A stretch of 64,000 nt of DNA from Bradyrhizobium sp. AZCC 1610. Its GTDB lineage: Bacteria > Pseudomonadota > Alphaproteobacteria > Rhizobiales > Xanthobacteraceae. The DNA lies in assembly GCF_036924515.1 (NCBI RefSeq), contig NZ_JAZHRR010000001.1, forward strand, positions 4,869,001 to 4,933,000. Reading direction: 5' to 3'. Positions 7,361-15,823 of the stretch are shown here, one piece after another. The notes under the pieces are model-generated. The model was not told the DNA's origin. It worked only from the letters and a program-made list of their open reading frames with translations, and did no database searches. The translations under genes and the position numbers were made by a program. Position 1 is the first letter of the stretch, and each line of letters opens with the position of its first letter.

Positions 7361-7505
7361 CTGCAACGCGCGGCCTAGGCGCCCGATCGATGATGTAAAG
7401 TGCCGTGCGTGGATCGTCGAGCGAGGGCTCGATCAGCACCCGGTAAGCGGCGCCCCTCTCGCGTCGTTCGGTTGCCGTAAAACGCATCCATAGCGACGCG
7501 TCCAT
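7335..7505 (-). CDS. Small hypothetical protein upstream of the zinc-finger gene
   Basis: A 56-residue protein, MDASLWMRFTATERRERGAA onward, with a strand-like centre (YRVLIEPSLDDPRTALYIID). GGGAGAAACTGACG precedes the ATG, a good ribosome binding site. It overlaps the zf-CHCC gene by about 26 bases in a different frame. Family not recognised. Confidence 0.5.
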   Translation of the reverse strand: MDASLWMRFTATERRERGAAYRVLIEPSLDDPRTALYIIDRAPRPRVADGMLSDVS

Positions 7506-7537
7506 CGTCAGTTTCTCCCACAGGAGAGGGTTGAAAG

Positions 7538-8419
7538 CTAACGCAATTGCAGAGGCGCCGGGGTCGCCATCGCCGCGACGCGGTGCTTCACTGCGTTCTG
7601 CACCTTCTCGAAGGCGCTCACCTCGATCTGGCGTACGCGCTCGCGCGAGACGCCGAATTCCTCGGCCAGCTTCACGAGCGTGATCTGTTGCTCGGCGAGC
7701 CGGCGCGTCTCGAAGATGCGCCGCTCGCGCTTGTTGAGCACGGCGAGCGCATCGGACAACATCTTGCGGCGGTTATCGAACTCCTCGCTCGCGGCGAGCG
7801 TCGTCTCCTGGTCCGGGGATTCGTCCACCAGCCAGTCCTGCCACTCGCCGGAATCGCCGTCCTCGCGGATCGCGGCATTGAGCGAGGCGTCGCCGCCAAG
7901 CCGCCGGTTCATGTAAATCACGTCCGTTTCGGTGACGCCGATCCGCCGGGCGATGACCTTCACCTGGTCGAGCCGCATATCGCCATCGTCGAGGATGGAG
8001 ATTTTGCTCTGGGCCTTGCGGAGGTTGAAGAACACCTTCTTCTGGTTGGCCGTGGTGCCCATCTTCACCAGCGACCACGAGCGCAGGATGCACTCCTGGA
8101 TCGCCGCCTTGATCCACCATACGGCGTAGGTGGCGAACCGGAAGCCCTTCTCCGGCTCGAAGCGCTCGACCGCTTGCATCAGGCCGACATTGCCCTCGGA
8201 GATCGCCTCGGAGATAGGCAGGCCGTAGCCGCGATAGTCCCTGGCGATCTTGGTCACGAGCCGCAGATGGCTGGTGACCAGCTTGTGCGCCGCGTTGCGA
8301 TCGCCGCGCTCCCGCCAGCGCTTCGCGAGCATGTATTCTTCCTGGCGCTCCAACATCGGGAACCGCTGGATTTCCTCAAGATAATGGGTGAGGCCGGGTT
8401 CGGCCGCGTTGCGGGCCAT
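7538..8419 (-). CDS. rpoH: Heat-shock sigma factor RpoH (sigma-32)
   Basis: A 293-residue sigma-70-family factor. Region 2 is intact (SHLRLVTKIARDYRGYGLPI, EGNVGLMQAVERFEPEKGFR, FATYAVWWIKAAIQE). The 'RpoH box' between regions 2 and 3 reads TANQKKVFFNLRKAQ, which separates it from RpoD. Region 4 ends with ITLVKLAEEFGVSRERVRQI. It directs RNA polymerase to chaperone and protease promoters. Bradyrhizobium carries several rpoH copies, so this may be a paralogue with its own regulation. It is divergent from a MarR-type regulator across a 98-base region rich in TTTCGAAA palindromes. The ATG at 8419 is preferred to the TTG two codons upstream. Confidence 0.95.
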   Translation of the reverse strand: MARNAAEPGLTHYLEEIQRFPMLERQEEYMLAKRWRERGDRNAAHKLVTSHLRLVTKIARDYRGYGLPISEAISEGNVGLMQAVERFEPEKGFRFATYAVWWIKAAIQECILRSWSLVKMGTTANQKKVFFNLRKAQSKISILDDGDMRLDQVKVIARRIGVTETDVIYMNRRLGGDASLNAAIREDGDSGEWQDWLVDESPDQETTLAASEEFDNRRKMLSDALAVLNKRERRIFETRRLAEQQITLVKLAEEFGVSRERVRQIEVSAFEKVQNAVKHRVAAMATPAPLQLR

Positions 8420-8437
8420 GATCAAGCCCTCAAACTA

Positions 8438-8508
8438 GTTTCGAAACAAAATTATCTGCATCCGATCGGTTGTCAAGTTAATTTCGAAACGCTATTATAT
8501 TTCGCGAA
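8438..8508. promoter_or_regulatory. Palindromic operator cluster between rpoH and the MarR-type gene
   Basis: GTTTCGAAAC (a perfect 10-base palindrome) at 8438-8447, ATTTCGAAAC at 8481-8490 and TTTCGCGAA at about 8500-8508, all within the divergent intergenic region. Spaced palindromes of this kind fit a dimeric MarR regulator controlling itself, and possibly rpoH. The assignment is inference from position. Confidence 0.5.
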
Positions 8509-8517
8509 GAGGCAAAC

Positions 8518-9120
8518 ATGTCAGCGCGCGAAACGGCAGAGCTCCTGCTGCAGGTGGGACGGCTGGTACAAGCTGAGGGCTATGACGGCGAACTCAGTCC
8601 GGCCCAATGGATGGCGCTCCGCTTCTTCGCCCGTGCCAACCCGTTCTCGCGGACCCCGTCGGCATTCGCGGAATTTCAAGCGACAACCCGCGGCACCGCA
8701 ACACAAGCCATTAAGGCGCTTGAAGCGGGTGGGTACTTGGTCCGACAGCCATTCAAGACGGACGGGCGAAGCGTAAGTCTGCGACTGACGAGCAAGGGCA
8801 AAAAAGCGAATGCACGCGATCCGTTCGAGGTTCTGGTGCGCGCCGTGGATTCGCTCGACGCGACAGAGCGAACTGCGATGCGTCGCGCCCTGCACCAAGT
8901 GCTGTCCACTCTAGCTACGAGTGGTGCGCATCGGCGCTTCGGTGTTTGCCAGGACTGCACGTACTTCGGCAGAGAGATGTGCGGCAACCTGCCGAGCACG
9001 GACCCCTCGGCCGCTGAATGCCTGCTCCTCGGTGTTCCGATTCAGCCAGAGGACATAGGTCTTCTGTGCGTCCATTTTCAACCAATGAACGAGCACCGCG
9101 AGGACAGGCCGACACCATGA
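8518..9120 (+). CDS. MarR-family regulator with a C-terminal cysteine cluster
   Basis: A 200-residue protein. Residues 1-140 form a MarR winged helix: LSPAQWMALRFFARANPFSR, then the recognition helix around QATTRGTATQAIKALEAGGY, then the wing LVRQPFKTDGRSVSLRLT. The C-terminal 50 residues carry CQDCTYFGREMCG and further cysteines (AAECLLLG, GLLCVHF). This metal- or cluster-binding pattern suggests redox or iron-sulfur sensing. It lies 38 bases upstream of fdxA on the same strand, so the two are probably one unit. Confidence 0.8.
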   Translation: MSARETAELLLQVGRLVQAEGYDGELSPAQWMALRFFARANPFSRTPSAFAEFQATTRGTATQAIKALEAGGYLVRQPFKTDGRSVSLRLTSKGKKANARDPFEVLVRAVDSLDATERTAMRRALHQVLSTLATSGAHRRFGVCQDCTYFGREMCGNLPSTDPSAAECLLLGVPIQPEDIGLLCVHFQPMNEHREDRPTP

Positions 9121-9158
9121 ATGAGGTCGCCGCTGTGATCTGCTGAAAGGACGCTTAA

Positions 9159-9494
9159 TTGACCTTCGTCGTCAACGAGAGCTGTATTCGCTGCAAAATC
9201 ATGGACTGCGTCGACGTGTGCCCCGTAGACTGCTTCTACGAGGGCGAGAACATGCTCGTCATCCACCCGGACGAATGCATCGATTGCGGGGTCTGCGTGC
9301 CGGAATGCCCGGTCGACGCGATCCAGCCTGACACCGAGCCGGGGCTTGAGAAATGGCTGTCGCTGAATGCGGAATACGCGAAAATCTGGCCAAATATTAC
9401 GGTCAAAAAAGCGCCCCCGCCCGACTCTAAGGAGTGGGAGGGGAAGCCGGACAAACTTCCATACTTCTCGCCAAATCCCGGCGCGGGTGATTGA
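9159..9494 (+). CDS. fdxA: Seven-iron ferredoxin FdxA
   Basis: A 111-residue [3Fe-4S][4Fe-4S] ferredoxin. The N-terminal half has [20 protein letters not shown], then [16 protein letters not shown], and the usual C-terminal extension ([19 protein letters not shown]). It passes electrons in redox reactions in the cytoplasm. It starts with TTG at 9159 (the family normally begins MTYVV; here TTG-ACC-TTC gives MTFVV), with GAAAGGA 8 bases upstream. The rare start may keep expression low. Confidence 0.92.
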   Translation: MTFVVNESCIRCKIMDCVDVCPVDCFYEGENMLVIHPDECIDCGVCVPECPVDAIQPDTEPGLEKWLSLNAEYAKIWPNITVKKAPPPDSKEWEGKPDKLPYFSPNPGAGD

Positions 9495-9552
9495 GGCGAA
9501 CAGCGCCCGCGCCGCAACATTCGCCTTCGCAATTTCCGCGAGGCGCTTACCT

Positions 9553-9668
9553 TCCTTCCAAATATCTGCGAATTAACTCGCGTTTGAGGTCCCTGGAGGC
9601 GTATACTCCGACAATCACCGCTGCGCCTCCTAGGCATTACCGGTGACAGAGAGTGTTGCGCTCCCGCC
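9553..9668 (+). repeat. 115-bp repeat upstream of a small gene, copy 2
   Basis: Second copy of the segment at 4280-4394, with the same order of blocks and a near-identical 3' end (GGCATTACCGGTGACAGAGA, then GTGTTGCGCTCCCGCC). It ends 17 bases before the ATG at 9686. Confidence 0.75.
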
Positions 9669-9685
9669 TGTTCGAGGGAAGCATC

Positions 9686-9934
9686 ATGCCCCAATCTCAA
9701 CGCCTGTCGTCCGTCATTCCATTCGCTGCAATTGAGCGCCCCGCCTGTCCGAAGTGCAAGGCCCCGATGATGCTCGTCAGCATCGAGCCAGCACGCGCCC
9801 GGGGCGTCGACTTGCAAACGTTTGAATGCGCTGTCTGCAATCAGGTACTTACGAGCTTTGCCGCGTTTGAAGACCCCATGAAGTCCAAGGGCCTTGGACG
9901 CTGGCTTCAAGGCGATTTGCACCCACCGAAGTAA
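9686..9934 (+). CDS. Small two-CxxC zinc-ribbon protein
   Basis: An 82-residue protein with ERPACPKCKAPMMLVSIEPA and then LQTFECAVCNQVLTSF: two CxxC knuckles about 35 residues apart, a rubredoxin/zinc-ribbon pattern. Its start has GAGGGAAGCATC before the ATG. A strong hairpin follows the stop directly. Function unknown; the family recurs in Bradyrhizobium accessory regions. Confidence 0.65.
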   Translation: MPQSQRLSSVIPFAAIERPACPKCKAPMMLVSIEPARARGVDLQTFECAVCNQVLTSFAAFEDPMKSKGLGRWLQGDLHPPK

Positions 9935-9936
9935 GG

Positions 9937-9958
9937 CCCGCCGGCGTGAACCGGCGGG
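9937..9958 (+). terminator. Perfect hairpin just after the zinc-ribbon stop codon
   Basis: CCCGCCGG (9937-9944) pairs with CCGGCGGG (9951-9958) across the loop CGTGAA, three bases after the stop codon. No U-run follows, so it may protect the 3' end or terminate weakly. Confidence 0.5.
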
Positions 9959-9994
9959 GTCGGGCGGCGCGGGACTAGTCCAGCTCGCGCCCTC

Positions 9995-10228
9995 GTGGTC
10001 AGATCTCCTCGGTTTCAGCCTCCGGCTGGCTGCGGTAGGCGTCTCGGAGCCACAGGCGATTGGCCCGAGGGCGGCGACTACCACACCATTGCAGGCTTCG
10101 CGGTCTTTCTACTCGGCAGAATACCCGTCGTTGGCGATCAGTTCGTCTGGGAGGGATGGCGCTTCGAGATCGCCGACATGGACCGCCAACGGATCAACAA
10201 GCTACGTGTCTCAAGAGTATCGGAGTGA
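9995..10228 (+). pseudogene. C-terminal fragment of a CBS/CorC-HlyC-type protein
   Basis: About 55 residues, EGGDYHTIAGFAVFLLGRIP and then VVGDQFVWEGWRFEIADMD, match the transporter-associated (CorC_HlyC) domain that ends UPF0053/TlyC-like membrane proteins. The rest of the gene (DUF21 membrane part and CBS pair) is missing, and the upstream bases in this frame are not family-like. It is a 3' relic. Confidence 0.7.
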
Positions 10229-10470
10229 ACCTTGTCGCGCTCGCCTGCCAAGGTGATCTTGATCAAACCGGTCTGCGACACCTACACTGGTCCCCAGTGG
10301 GATGACTTCTGAGTTTGGCACATTTCGGACGTAGCGCGATGTCTCAGTTGAGTCCGTTAAGCGCTCCGGAGCGGACGTGGATTATCCTCAAAATAATTGA
10401 TGTCGGCTGCCCCTGATTTTGCGGCCCCAGTGACATTTACTTCTCCCTCGGGCATCCCCACATAGTCACC

Positions 10471-10620
10471 GTGACCCAATGGCAAAAATCTGGCTTTACG
10501 CGGGAGCCGCCGAAGACGAAGGCTGAGCTGCGCCAGATGCTGACCGAGGCCGTCCGCAACACGCAGCCCAGCGCGGAGAACGGGTCGAAGCGCCCGAAGG
10601 CCAAAAATGATCGCGGCTAG
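10471..10620 (+). CDS. Possible 49-residue small protein
   Basis: A GTG-started frame reading TQWQKSGFTREPPKTKAELR and then QMLTEAVRNTQ, Lys/Arg-rich at the end. The composition looks coding and resembles small rhizobial proteins with a 'KTKAELR' helix, but there is no strong ribosome binding site. The surrounding 10229-10811 region otherwise shows nothing recognisable. Confidence 0.35.
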   Translation: MTQWQKSGFTREPPKTKAELRQMLTEAVRNTQPSAENGSKRPKAKNDRG

Positions 10621-10811
10621 GGCGGCCTACGTCGATTAGATTTGCTCGGGCCATAAGATAACCACCCCGGGATTTTCGCGCGTCCACGGCCAAGCAGCAA
10701 GTCGCTGACTAATTGATGCCGCGCGATCCTAACTGATTCCGGCAGTCGGACGATCTGTTCGGTCGGCCGTCGGACTTTGCCGCGCGTTCCAGCAGTTTGA
10801 GGAGAGGGATC

Positions 10812-12745
10812 ATGTACGCCGATTCTCTGTTCAATGCTTTCGCTCGGTCCTTTGAGGTTCGAAGCGAAACCGACATGTCGATGGCGGAATATCTGGAATC
10901 GTGTCGAGGCGATCCGATGCGATATGCCAATGCGGCCGAGCGCCTGCTTGCTGCGATCGGTGAGCCTCAAATGATTGATACGGCCAAGGACGCCCGCCTT
11001 GGCCGTATCTTTTTTGAACAGGACCATCCGCGCCTACCCCGCCTTCGCCGGATTCTATGGCATGGAAGAAACCATCGAGCGCATCGTCGGCTTCTTCCGG
11101 CACGCAGCTCAAGGTCTGGAAGAGCGCAAGCAGATTCTCTATCTGCTGGGGCCGGTGGGCGGTGGAAAATCGTCGCTGGCGGAGCGGCTGAAATCGTTGA
11201 TGGAAGTCCATCCCATCTACGTGCTGAAGGCCGGCGACGAACTCAGTCCAGTGTTCGAGAGCCCCCTGAGTTTGTTCGATCCGGAATCGCTGGGGCCGAT
11301 GATTGAAGAAAAGTACGGCATTCCGCGGCGTCGCCTCCATGGACCGATGAGTCCGTGGTGCTACAAACGGCTGGAAGCATTCGGCAGCGACATTTCACGA
11401 TTCCGGGTCGCCAAAATCCAGCCCTCGCGCCTGCGGCAGATCGCGGTCGCGAAAACCGAGCCTGGCGACGAGAACAATCAGGACATCTCCTCGCTGGTCG
11501 GCAAGGTCGACATTCGCAGGCTGGAGACCTTCGCCCAGAACGACCCTGATGCCTACAGCTATTCCGGCGGCTTGAATCGCTCCAACCAGGGGCTCCTCGA
11601 ATTCGTCGAGATGTTCAAGGCGCCGATCAAGATGCTGCACCCGCTGTTAACGGCGACTCAGGAAGGCAACTACATCGGTACCGAGAATATCGGGGCCATT
11701 CCATTCACCGGTGTCATTCTCGCGCATTCGAACGAAGCCGAATGGCAAAGCTTCAAGGCCAACAAAAAGAACGAAGCCTTCATCGATCGCATCTGCGTGA
11801 TCAAGGTGCCGTACTGCTTGCGGGTGACCGAGGAGCAGAAGATCTATGAGAAACTTATCCAGGGATCGGAACTCGCTTCCGCGCCGCGTGCGCCGGCAAC
11901 CCTGGAAACGCTCGCGCGCTTCTCGGTGATGTCACGTCTTCGCAAGCACGAAAACTCTACCCTGTTCGCGAAAATGCGGGTCTATGATGGTGAAAGCCTC
12001 AAGGAATCCGATCCGAAGGCCCGGAGCGTCCAGGAATACAAGGATGCTGCCGGCGTCGACGAAGGCATGGCCGGCGTCTCGACGCGCTTTGCATTCAAGG
12101 TCCTAGCCGCGACCTACAATCACGATACCGCGGAACTTGGCGCCGATCCCGTCCATCTGATGTATGTGCTCGAGCATTCGATCCGCCGTGAGCAGGTTCC
12201 TGAGGAAGTCGAAAAGCGTTATCTCGAATTCATCAAGGCCGAGCTCGTGCCGCGCTATGCGGAATTCATCGGCCACGAGATCCAGAAAGCCTATCTGGAA
12301 TCCTATTCGGATTACGGTCAAAACCTGTTCGATCGCTACGTGGATTATGCCGATGCCTGGATCGAAGATCAGGACTTCAAGGACCCCGATACCGGCCAGA
12401 TGCTCAATCGCAACCTTCTCAACCAGGAACTGACCAAGATCGAGAAGCCTGCGGGCATCACCAACCTGAAGGACTTCCGCAACGAGGTCGTCTGCGGTCG
12501 AGGGCACAGAACAGCGGCAAAAACCCGTCCTGGACCAGCTATGAAAAGATTCGAGAAGTCATCGAGAAACGGATATTTTCGCAGGTCGAAGACCTTCTTC
12601 CGGTTATCTCGTTTGGCTCGAAAAAGGACGGCGATGCCGAAAGGAAGCACGGCGAGTTTGTCGCGCGCATGGTGGACGCGGCTATACCGAGCGTCAGGTT
12701 CGCCGCCTCGTGGAATGGTACATGCGGGTGAAGCAAGCCGGCTGA
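10812..12745 (+). pseudogene. prkA: Decayed serine kinase gene prkA
   Basis: The 644-residue PrkA reading is recovered only across three frame changes. It begins MYADSLFNAFARSFEVRSET after a good GGAGAGG site. A 1-base insertion in the T6 run near 11011 separates the first 70 residues from the main part, which carries the Walker A loop LLGPVGGGKSS and the long central AAA-like region. A short deletion near 12495 (family: NEVVKFVLRAR) shifts the frame again, and one base is missing near 12682 before YTERQVRRLVEWYMRVKQAG. The longest intact frame (10975-12789) lacks both ends. PrkA normally stands with yeaH and spoVR; neither is present, so this is an orphan relic. Confidence 0.88.
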
Positions 12746-13209
12746 GGCAAATGCAAGGGTGGCTATGCACATCGTCGATCGGCGCCTGAATCCGGGCAGC
12801 AAAAGCCTTGAGAACCGTCAATTTGTGACACGCTAATCGAGGGCTTCAGCCACTTCGTTACCTCCATGACTGCTCCGATTGCTTCCGGTTGGAGCGGTTG
12901 CCGGATGGGATTTGCACCCGCTGGAAAGCGCCGCCTTTGCACGGCGCACACCCAACCCGGACATTCCTCGACCGACAGCTTTTGGCGCAAAGCGGACGTT
13001 CGCTGAAAAGCTGTGTCAGAAAGTCCAACAGGCAACATCATTCGATCAGTTCGTCAGGTCCTAAGAGAAGCGATTTGGCACGTACCGTGTAATCGCTTCG
13101 GTACGTCTAGCACGCGCAATGGCACAGCAGTAATTTGCATTGTCACGCCTGTGGGCCATTAGGTCCGAAGCGGAGATTTGGGCGATGGTTCAATCAAAGG
13201 AAAGCGTAG
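12746..13209. other. Degenerate intergenic region
   Basis: About 460 bases after prkA with no credible gene. It contains one copy of the GCTTTGCGCCAAAAGCTG repeat in inverted orientation (12969-13000) and a nearby GC-rich hairpin-prone stretch (AAAGCGCCGCCTTTGCACGGCGC). The rest is unassigned. Confidence 0.5.
12969..13000 (-). repeat. Dispersed GCTTTGCGCCAAAAGCTGTCGG-type repeat
   Basis: On the minus strand it reads GTCCGCTTTGCGCCAAAAGC and then TGTCGGTCGAG. Related copies lie on the plus strand near 2700, 3416, 16473, 20640 and 21358. All are intergenic. Confidence 0.6.
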
Positions 13210-13227
13210 GTGAGTAGGAGCCAGGTA

Positions 13228-13395
13228 TGGAACACACGCCGGGTGAAGGTGCAGGAACATCGCGAGAGGCTGCGGGCGCAGGGCTTGCGGCCTATCCAGA
13301 TTTGCGGCCAAATTCCGGGCCCTTATCAGCTTTTTAAAGAAAATTGTGAGAGACCCGAGCCGAGCGATCCGAACGGCGGCCCAAATGGAATTTAG
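13228..13395 (+). pseudogene. Relic of a mazE-type antitoxin gene
   Basis: RRVKVQEHRERLRAQGLRPI matches the N-terminal DNA-binding part of the intact antitoxin at 15599 (RTKVREHRERLRAQGLRPIQ). The DNA is about 85 percent alike over 63 bases. The match ends abruptly after PIQI and the rest of the gene and its toxin are absent. Confidence 0.65.
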
Positions 13396-13548
13396 TCCTG
13401 ACGATCCCAGGATTCAGTTCACGCTAACGCGGATTTGCCAGATGATTGCAAATCCCAATTCGCGCCGGATTATTGAGATGTAGGCGAGTAAGCCCTTGTT
13501 CGAGCAAGATCCCGCCCGCTTCGCCGAGAAGATCGAGGCGCTCACGAA

Positions 13549-13941
13549 GTGAGCAAGGAAAAAACTTTCGACATGGTCAGTCGAGCGCAATACGACGAAG
13601 CCAAAAGGGTCTTAGAAGAAATCCGATATGAGCTTGACACCCAACCTCTCACGCTTGACCAGCGGCGGGAGGTGGAATGCTATGCCGCCGGTCTCTCAGG
13701 CAAGTTGCCAAGCCCTTGGCTTCCAGTCTCATGGCCCCGGCGGCTGATCGCAGCCGGGATGACCACGCGCGCGACCGTGGCCACCGGAAATGACCGTTTC
13801 CGGGATGATCCACGGCCCACACGCGCTATCCAAATAAGCCCGCGGCGCCGCGCTGATCAGGGGTCAACGTCGTGGCCGCGGATTGACTCTACGGGGGGAT
13901 TGCATGGCGCGCGCAGCTTGGCTTTACGGACCTCGTCATGA
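13549..13941 (+). CDS. Hypothetical protein, probably truncated
   Basis: The first 65 or so residues look coding: a long amphipathic helix (QYDEAKRVLEEIRYELDTQP), then LTLDQRREVE and PWLPVSWPRRLIAAGM, the start of a possible membrane segment. After that the composition becomes Arg/Ser/Thr-rich and unnatural, as if a frame had been lost near 13760. It starts with GTG and its stop overlaps the next gene's ATG. Family not recognised. Confidence 0.35.
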   Translation: MSKEKTFDMVSRAQYDEAKRVLEEIRYELDTQPLTLDQRREVECYAAGLSGKLPSPWLPVSWPRRLIAAGMTTRATVATGNDRFRDDPRPTRAIQISPRRRADQGSTSWPRIDSTGGLHGARSLALRTSS

Positions 13942-14591
13942 AGCTTATTGCGCATCGTGGATGGTCCGCTGGTCCGGGTGAAAACTCGCTCGCCGCGTTC
14001 GCACGTGCCGCCCGTGACGGCAGAATATCTGGCGTCGAATTCGACGTCTGCCTTGCAGCGGATTCCGACACATTGGTGGTGTCACACGACCCGCCGCCTC
14101 ATGTCGAGAATGCGCTTACCCTCGATGCGGCACTGTCGCTTCTTTCACCAACTGACCTTGACCTGTTTGTGGAGGTGAAGGAGACGGGACTTGCCTCTAG
14201 AGTCATCGAGAGGCTGGTTGCCAGCAACGTGGCCCGTCGCTCGGTCGTATTTGCCTTTGCCGCCGTCGCAAGATCCTTTCCGTGGGAGGGTGCGCGACCG
14301 GTGCGCCTGGGCATCATCGTCATGTACCCGTGGAACCTGAATCGTGCGGTGCGCAGGTATGCGCCGGATGTCCTCCTGCTCGGCTGGGACACGCGCGCTT
14401 GGACGCGAGTCGCTTTTCGCGCATGGTGGTCCATTTTCTCGCTTGAGCGGCTTGCGGGACGCCACCACGTGCCGGTTGTGGTAGGAATCGTGCAACGCAT
14501 GGACGACCTTCATTGGCTCTCGCGGCAGCGCCTCTACGGGGCGGTTGCCGACGTCGACCGCACTATCGGCCGCAGCGCCAGACCTGATTAG
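13938..14591 (+). CDS. Glycerophosphodiester phosphodiesterase family protein
   Basis: A 217-residue GDPD TIM-barrel. The active-site motifs read IAHRGWSAGPGENSLAAF (His-Arg, Glu-Asn), GVEFDVCLAADSD (Glu, Asp) and VVSHDPPP (second catalytic His), with DLFVEVKETG further on. The enzyme splits glycerophosphodiesters to glycerol-3-phosphate and an alcohol. At 217 residues with no signal peptide it is a short cytoplasmic form. It stands alone, with degenerate sequence on both sides. Confidence 0.85.
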   Translation: MKLIAHRGWSAGPGENSLAAFARAARDGRISGVEFDVCLAADSDTLVVSHDPPPHVENALTLDAALSLLSPTDLDLFVEVKETGLASRVIERLVASNVARRSVVFAFAAVARSFPWEGARPVRLGIIVMYPWNLNRAVRRYAPDVLLLGWDTRAWTRVAFRAWWSIFSLERLAGRHHVPVVVGIVQRMDDLHWLSRQRLYGAVADVDRTIGRSARPD

Positions 14592-15065
14592 GCCAGCGCA
14601 AACCCGTTCGTCGCCTGTGACGTATTCGAAACCAGCTGACAGATCGGCCTGATCTGGCGTGGGGAAGTATTCGATTTTGCAGGAAAGCCGGGTGCGGAGC
14701 CCGGTTCTCTTGCGTTTGGGATCGGGGTGGCTGTTGTTCTTGAGGACTGGATTTACTGAACGAGCCACGGTGCGAGCAAAGATCGCAAGTTGGCTGAGAA
14801 AGCAGAGCAAGGCGACCTACAGGCCATCCAACAGATCGCGGACCGGTTGGACGGTAAGCCAGTTCAGGCCGCGATGTCCCGTTGGAGACGATGACCGACC
14901 AGCAACTTATGGCGATCAGTCGCGCGGATTTGTGGAACCCATTCAGGAACTAAATGGCGGCGGGAGTGCCCTGGGGACTGATTTGGGATCGAACTCTACG
15001 TTCCCAAAAATAGCGTAGTAACCATTTTCCGTGTTTTCGCCGCAGCCGTGGTTCTCGTCTTCTAT
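14592..15065. other. Region with a phage-type gene fragment
   Basis: At 14778-14894 the plus strand reads KDRKLAEKAEQGDLQAIQQI and then ADRLDGKPVQAAMSRWRR before a stop. This resembles the end of the small DUF5681-like proteins that accompany phage terminases. No start or N-terminal part is present. The remaining bases show no recognisable gene. Confidence 0.4.
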
Positions 15066-15085
15066 CTCCCGTGATCTCGGGAGTC

Positions 15086-15289
15086 ATGCTTGCGATTGCT
15101 GATGCGACTGGCGGGTTGCCGGGCACTCTCACCGGCTGGTGGAAGTATATCGGCGATGTGATCGCCGAAGGCGCTGGCTTTTCTGCAAGCTACAAAGAGA
15201 ACATGTTCACTAAATGGGGCATCGCCGCGCTCCTCAGTGTCATCGGTCACACACTGCTTTCGATTTCGAGGGCGTGGATGCATCGATGA
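15086..15289 (+). CDS. Possible small membrane-associated protein
   Basis: A 67-residue frame, MLAIADATGGLPGTLTGWWK onward, ending with a hydrophobic stretch (WGIAALLSVIGHTLLSISRA) that could be one membrane segment. Directly upstream, CTCCCG-TGATCT-CGGGAG (15066-15083) is a perfect hairpin that would hide the only GGGAG sequence before the ATG. Family not recognised; the phage-like neighbourhood makes a holin-type role conceivable but unproven. Confidence 0.35.
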   Translation: MLAIADATGGLPGTLTGWWKYIGDVIAEGAGFSASYKENMFTKWGIAALLSVIGHTLLSISRAWMHR

Positions 15290-15441
15290 GGAATTTCGGA
15301 AACCCCGCTACTTGCCTTAACGCAACCCGAAGGGAATGACTGCGCGGTCGTGCGCCAGATCGCTCGCGGCCTGCGAGGCTGTCCGCTTGTGGCAGATTGT
15401 GTTGAAAAAGTCCTCTTTCGCTGATGATTGAAAATTCTGCT

Positions 15442-15465
15442 TATCCGGATTTTCGTGTTGAAATG
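15442..15465 (+). repeat. Left inner inverted repeat (24 bp)
   Basis: Perfect inverse of 16232-16255. Weaker similarity extends about 11 bases outward (GAAAATTCTGC against GAGAATTTTGG), so the original repeat was about 35 bp. Confidence 0.9.
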
Positions 15466-15568
15466 CGATCATCCACGACAGGGAAAGCTCGGATTATCGT
15501 GTTGAGAGGTATCTGAGCAGCCCTCGATGCATCGGCAAAAGGCTGGCCAATCGGATGCGATTATGCTA

Positions 15569-15582
15569 GGTTACATGTAACC
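15569..15582. promoter_or_regulatory. Perfect 14-bp palindrome before mazE, likely operator
   Basis: GGTTACATGTAACC, a perfect palindrome 16 bases before the mazE start, between the inner repeat and the ribosome binding site. Antitoxins of this type normally repress their own operon through such a site. Confidence 0.65.
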
Positions 15583-15598
15583 AAACATGGAGGGACTG

Positions 15599-15823
15599 AT
15601 GGCGACGGCGTCAAGGCCCAAGCCTGGCCGGACGAAGGTCCGGGAACATCGTGAGAGGTTGCGGGCACAGGGCTTGCGGCCTATCCAGATTTGGGTGCCC
15701 GATGTGCGGTCTTCATCCTTCCGCAAGCAGGCCCATCGTCAGTCACTTGCTGTTGCGGCCAGCAGCCATGCCCGCGACGATCAGGCTTTCATCGACGACG
15801 TGTCCGATCTGGACGATGAATGA
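15599..15823 (+). CDS. mazE: MazE-type antitoxin
   Basis: A 74-residue antitoxin of the 'antitoxin MazE family protein' type. The N-terminal helices (KVREHRERLRAQGLRPIQIW) bind DNA, and the acidic C-terminal tail (ARDDQAFIDDVSDLDDE) should wrap the toxin. The ATG at 15599 follows GGAGGGACTG; an ATG four codons upstream lacks a site. The stop overlaps the mazF start (ATGA), the normal coupling that keeps antitoxin in excess. The palindrome at 15569 is the probable autoregulation site. Confidence 0.85.
   Translation: MATASRPKPGRTKVREHRERLRAQGLRPIQIWVPDVRSSSFRKQAHRQSLAVAASSHARDDQAFIDDVSDLDDE

Noticed and set aside
7547..8776. 409-residue plus-strand frame over rpoH
   Set aside because: Antisense to a complete rpoH with all sigma regions; high-GC genomes commonly leave such frames open.
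12890..12950. GGGATTTGCACCCGCTGG region as a tRNA
   Set aside because: No T arm, acceptor or anticodon structure could be built.
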